Source: a virus. Taken from it: 43,107 nucleotides of DNA. The position numbers and the translations under genes are program-made. The notes under the pieces were generated by a model, which was given only the letters and a program-made list of their open reading frames with translations, searched no databases and was not told the origin of the DNA. Below, piece after piece: positions 40,553 through 43,107 of this stretch. Each line of letters opens with the position of its first letter. Positions within the stretch are counted from its first letter, which is position 1. The DNA lies in the IMG/VR virus record IMGVR_UViG_3300037234_000278, positions 1-43,107 of that record. One strand, 5' to 3'.

Positions 40553-40731
40553 GTCAACCTCCTTAATCCATTAGATATTTCACAAAAGGCTTCTTCAAAA
40601 CTAGCTAGGCTTTCTCCAGAGAATTCATCACAGCCCCATAAGTCTCCAGAAATTACTGCACCTAAAGCAACCTTCGCTTTTTTGAGGGATTCTACCGCCT
40701 CGTCTAATTTTTCATCTGCTGTTGTTTTCAT
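40549..40731 (-). CDS. Hypothetical 60-residue helical protein
   Basis: The start is ATG 40731 with AAAGGAG 8 nt upstream, preferred over an ATG at 40767 that precedes this site. It is helical and acidic (EKLDEAVESLKKAKVALGAV). A 15-bp palindrome (40780-40794) lies about 50 bp upstream. It may be a small regulator or packaging accessory; not recognised. Confidence 0.68.
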   Translation of the reverse strand: MKTTADEKLDEAVESLKKAKVALGAVISGDLWGCDEFSGESLASFEEAFCEISNGLRRLT

Positions 40732-40779
40732 TCTTATTTCTCCTTTATATTCTTGTTCTAAGTTCAATATAACTAATTC

Positions 40780-40794
40780 CTACTAATTTAGTAG
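40780..40794. promoter_or_regulatory. Perfect palindrome CTACTAA-T-TTAGTAG, possible operator
   Basis: A 15-bp dyad in an AT-rich segment between terS and the 60-residue gene. Size and symmetry suit a dimeric repressor site. There is no clear promoter with both boxes here. Confidence 0.45.
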
Positions 40795-40825
40795 AAATTT
40801 TTTAATTATTTTTAAAAAGCCGTTT

Positions 40826-40899
40826 AACCCCCTGACATGCTTAATTTCTTTAAAAACCCTATATTTATTTAAAAACAAATCTACGTCAGGGGGTCTAAG
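40826..40899. repeat. Inverted pair of the ACCCCCTGAC motif downstream of terS
   Basis: AACCCCCTGACATG (40826-40839) and CTACGTCAGGGGGTCTAAG (40881-40899) form inverted arms around an AT-rich stretch of about 45 bp. The second arm shares the 17-mer AATCTACGTCAGGGGGT with the inverse of the right end of copy A at 12901-12917. A further copy, CATGTCAGGGGGTTTAA, lies inside terS at 40988-41004. Confidence 0.65.
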
Positions 40900-40936
40900 T
40901 CACTTTTAAAAAGTAAAAAAGTTAAGTTAAACTAGA

Positions 40937-41602
40937 TTAGGCTTTTTTCTGCTCCTCTGGGTCAGCATTTGAGGTGGCGTCGGGTTCCATGTCAGGGGGT
41001 TTAATCGACTCCACATACTCATTTATTTCTGCCAGTAGTTCTAACCCCTTATTGAATTCTTTAGTGAGTAATTGAGAAACAGCATGATCGTCTCTCATTG
41101 CAGCTAATTTTGGCGCAAGTCTTGGAATCATAGAAAGGAAGGTCTGGCTCATTTTACCGGCTATGTCAATCAAGACATCAACTGCAGCATCAATTACCAC
41201 TACTTCATTCTTAGCTTTCTGTAGAACAAGACGGGACATTTCATTAGCCATGACCAGTTTCTTGACTTCCTCAGTGGCCTTATTTGTAACCCCGTCATCT
41301 TCTGGAGTCAAATCACCTGGGAGAGATTCGAGAACAGATTGCTCGATTTCAACTCCTCGGGATTTTCGGAACCACTCAGGCCATTTTTCGACGGGGCGAT
41401 TCAGCAGATAGTTAGGTCCAGTGCCTTCCCAGTTGATATAAATAGCAGGGGACATATTCCCCTTCTTAACCCAGCAGACTAAGTCAGGGTTGAAGTCCTT
41501 CCAAATGGTGGTGATGATCGTCTTGGATACTCCGGCTTTCTCGGCCCACTGGGTCTTGCCTATGAAGCCTTCGGGTACAGATGATAACTCACGAATAGGC
41601 AT
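40937..41602 (-). CDS. terS: Terminase small subunit (lambda Nu1-like)
   Basis: A 221-residue protein from ATG 41602, which overlaps the previous stop in TGATG and has a G-run upstream; two TTG codons before it are less likely. The N-terminal winged HTH (KTQWAEKAGVSKTIITTIWK, about 17-36) should recognise the packaging site. The C-terminal helical part (VLIDIAGKMSQTFLSMIPRL) is for assembly with TerL, and an acidic tail follows. It sits upstream of terL with two genes between, rather than directly adjacent as in lambda. Confidence 0.8.
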   Translation of the reverse strand: MPIRELSSVPEGFIGKTQWAEKAGVSKTIITTIWKDFNPDLVCWVKKGNMSPAIYINWEGTGPNYLLNRPVEKWPEWFRKSRGVEIEQSVLESLPGDLTPEDDGVTNKATEEVKKLVMANEMSRLVLQKAKNEVVVIDAAVDVLIDIAGKMSQTFLSMIPRLAPKLAAMRDDHAVSQLLTKEFNKGLELLAEINEYVESIKPPDMEPDATSNADPEEQKKA

Positions 41603-42054
41603 CAACAAGCCCCCACTGCAACAAAGATGAGACTAAAGGCTAGAGCAGCAGAAGTGCAACCGAGGAACATGGCTCGTTTCTTCCAAGTACCGCCTACTTC
41701 GTCTAGGAGGGCGATCTTAGATTTCAGGTCCCGGTTTTCATGTCTCCACTTAGTTCCCTCATTGAGCAAATCGGTAGTCTTCTCATCGGAAGCCTTAGTG
41801 ATGCCACTAATTGCCGTCTCAAAGGACTTAAGGTGCGCGTAGTGGGCTACGGGTTGGTCACTAGCTGTAGGAGGGTATGAGCCGAAGGCACTGTAGCACC
41901 CTGGACTGTTGGTGATTTCGGTGATAGTCCCCTTAAATACGTTCTCATCCTTCCACTCCTCCAGTTCCTTAGTCGCAAGGTCTCGGACTTCCTCGGCTTG
42001 AGTAACCCTCCTTTCGAGGGTGTTGTATTCGCCTTCTGTTAGTAGGTGTTTCAT
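41602..42054 (-). CDS. Hypothetical coiled-coil protein with C-terminal membrane anchor
   Basis: A 150-residue protein with long charged helices (about 8-40 and 90-122) and a hydrophobic C-terminus (MFLGCTSAALAFSLIFVAVG, about 128-147). This tail-anchored layout could be a spanin-like or inner-membrane protein, but its place upstream of terS is not typical for lysis. It is coupled to both neighbours by overlaps. Confidence 0.72.
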   Translation of the reverse strand: MKHLLTEGEYNTLERRVTQAEEVRDLATKELEEWKDENVFKGTITEITNSPGCYSAFGSYPPTASDQPVAHYAHLKSFETAISGITKASDEKTTDLLNEGTKWRHENRDLKSKIALLDEVGGTWKKRAMFLGCTSAALAFSLIFVAVGAC

Positions 42055-42953
42055 GAAAGCTCTCCCCGTGGCTCTACTTGTTCGCCTTTGCTGTTCAGTA
42101 CCTTAAAATCCTCGAGTCTTGACCCGTCCAGGGTTATGTTACCTTCAATAACCGTGATATTTAAATTGTATTTCTCAGCCAATCCTATCATGAAAGGTTT
42201 CCCCGAAGAGAGATATGACTGGCACTCCTCAACACCCCAAAGAGGCTTAGGCAGTTCAACCACGGCAGTTTCGCCTGTTTTGGCGCAGAATTCGGCGTAG
42301 GTGATCTCACACTCAGACACCATGTTTCTCCATAGTTGACCGCCTCGGTGGTGGATAGATGTGTAGTTATTGCGGTCGGGGTAAACGCTCCAAGGCATGT
42401 CAAAATACTCAGACACATGCTTCCACTGCCCATCCGTGTCGACTAGGATTGCTATTCCTTTCAGACTCTCGACGATCTCTTCTTTGGTAGGGGGTTCAGG
42501 GGCAATCTCAGCGCAGTACTTGTAGTTATCCCCAACACCCAAGACATTGTAAATCGTGTCCCGATTAGGTATAAAGCCAAATACCATAGTTTTAAACCAG
42601 TCGTCTTCGGATGAGTCACTTACCCACATCTCCTTACCCTCTTTACAGTAGAACCCCTCAGTTAAAGGAATAGGAGTTACCGCCTGCTTACCCTCGTCTA
42701 GTGACCCCCATTCTTCGTTCCAATCCATACCCTCTTCAGAGACGTCAGATAAACGGCCCCAAAAATGAGATCCCTGGGGGGTTGTAGACCAGAAACATAT
42801 AGAGGAAATCTCAGGTCGCTTCAGGGTAACATCTCCACCCTCTTTCAAGCTGGATAGGTAGCCCACAGCCTCCGTCTTTACTGACTTAGGGATCTTCAGC
42901 CCTTCGATTGTTGCAATGATTGCAGCCTTGTTTGTTTCAAATTCGTTGCCCAT
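42051..42953 (-). CDS. Hypothetical modular phage protein (300 residues)
   Basis: First gene of the virion operon. Residues of about 165-240 (KGIAILVDTDGQWKHVSEYF ... TYAEFCAKTG) match a domain of the 330-residue protein at 8895-9887. Residues of about 95-135 hold a Trp-rich unit (FYCKEGKEMWVSDSSEDDWF). AAGGAA lies 8 nt upstream of the ATG. Function unknown; related proteins in two operons suggest a phage-specific module family. Confidence 0.78.
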   Translation of the reverse strand: MGNEFETNKAAIIATIEGLKIPKSVKTEAVGYLSSLKEGGDVTLKRPEISSICFWSTTPQGSHFWGRLSDVSEEGMDWNEEWGSLDEGKQAVTPIPLTEGFYCKEGKEMWVSDSSEDDWFKTMVFGFIPNRDTIYNVLGVGDNYKYCAEIAPEPPTKEEIVESLKGIAILVDTDGQWKHVSEYFDMPWSVYPDRNNYTSIHHRGGQLWRNMVSECEITYAEFCAKTGETAVVELPKPLWGVEECQSYLSSGKPFMIGLAEKYNLNITVIEGNITLDGSRLEDFKVLNSKGEQVEPRGELS

Positions 42954-43006
42954 GCTTTGTTCCTTATTACGTGCCCAAAATCGGGCGGTTCAAGTGTCTG
43001 TAGGTA

Positions 43007-43035
43007 AATGTACTCTCTCGGTGCTGATTTGTCAA
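43007..43035 (-). promoter_or_regulatory. Leftward sigma-70 promoter at the head of the virion operon
   Basis: Minus strand TTGACA (43035-43030), 17 bp, TACATT (43012-43007), about 54 bp before the 300-residue gene. It is preceded by AAAAGAC, as is the promoter at 9926-9954. Confidence 0.72.
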
Positions 43036-43107
43036 GTCTTTTCTTCTCTAGGGCGTGTGGGAAGAGGGGAAGAGGGGATCTACTCACAATTAGTCAACAA
43101 TCTATCA

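Noticed and set aside
42896-43087. Open frame of 63 codons on the minus strand over the right-end promoter
   Set aside because: It spans the promoter and overlaps the well-supported 300-residue gene in another frame.
1-43107. Window as a complete circular genome
   Set aside because: Joining the ends adds only four residues and a stop to the methyltransferase, without its expected C-terminal motif. The window is a segment or has a real break here.

Overview
The window is most of the genome of a tailed double-stranded DNA phage with a contractile tail. It carries a lambda-type head module (terminase of the gpA family, lambda-B-like portal, S49 protease with scaffold, gpD-like decoration protein, gpE-like capsid) joined to a Mu/P2-type contractile-tail module (sheath, tube, frameshifted chaperone, tape measure, Mu N/P-like hub proteins, gp45 to gp48-like baseplate). 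It also has its own replication set: family A DNA polymerase, SF3-type helicase, 5'-3' exonuclease and ATP-dependent ligase. No integrase, transposase, lysogeny repressor or phage RNA polymerase was recognised. Promoters are of the bacterial sigma-70 type (TTGACA, 17 bp, TA-rich -10). A Gram-negative, probably gammaproteobacterial host and a lytic life style fit, but both are inference.

Layout. Positions 1-12633 (all minus strand) are the replication and nucleotide-metabolism operon, read right to left: six small genes, the SF3 helicase, small genes, a tRNA-like element, two microproteins, DNA polymerase, HNH endonuclease, metallophosphoesterase, a membrane protein, a candidate DNA-binding protein, a nucleotide-hydrolase-like fusion, 5'-3' exonuclease and a C5 cytosine methyltransferase cut by the window edge. 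Positions 12634-13535 are a 0.9 kb gene-free regulatory region with divergent promoters and a tandem element bounded by CGTCAGGGGGTCT inverted repeats. Positions 13536-17146 (plus) are a repair operon: VRR-NUC nuclease, DNA ligase, HAD phosphatase and small genes. Positions 17143-43035 (minus) are the virion operon, read right to left: two early small genes, terS, an unknown 365-residue protein, terL, gpW-like joiner, portal, protease/scaffold, decoration, capsid, neck, sheath, tube, chaperone frameshift, tape measure, baseplate, fibres and a putative M15-type endolysin. A plus-strand island of three small genes with its own promoter (36510-37323) sits inside it between terL and gpW.

How it works together. 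The polymerase, helicase and exonuclease, with the oppositely transcribed ligase, nuclease and phosphatase, form a nearly self-sufficient replication and end-repair set. The methyltransferase probably protects DNA from restriction. Terminase, portal and head proteins package DNA, and the Mu-like tail injects it. Both plus-strand modules meet the minus-strand genes at convergent 4-bp stop-codon overlaps (CTAA).

Most interesting are the duplicated inverted-repeat element in the 0.9 kb gene-free region, which lies downstream of a strong leftward promoter and so may be transcribed as a structured RNA; the recurrence of its motif beside and inside terS; an anomalous tRNA-like element; and a consensus-perfect promoter buried in the phosphoesterase gene. 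The window ends do not close into a circle at this junction: joining them ends the methyltransferase after four residues instead of giving its expected C-terminus.
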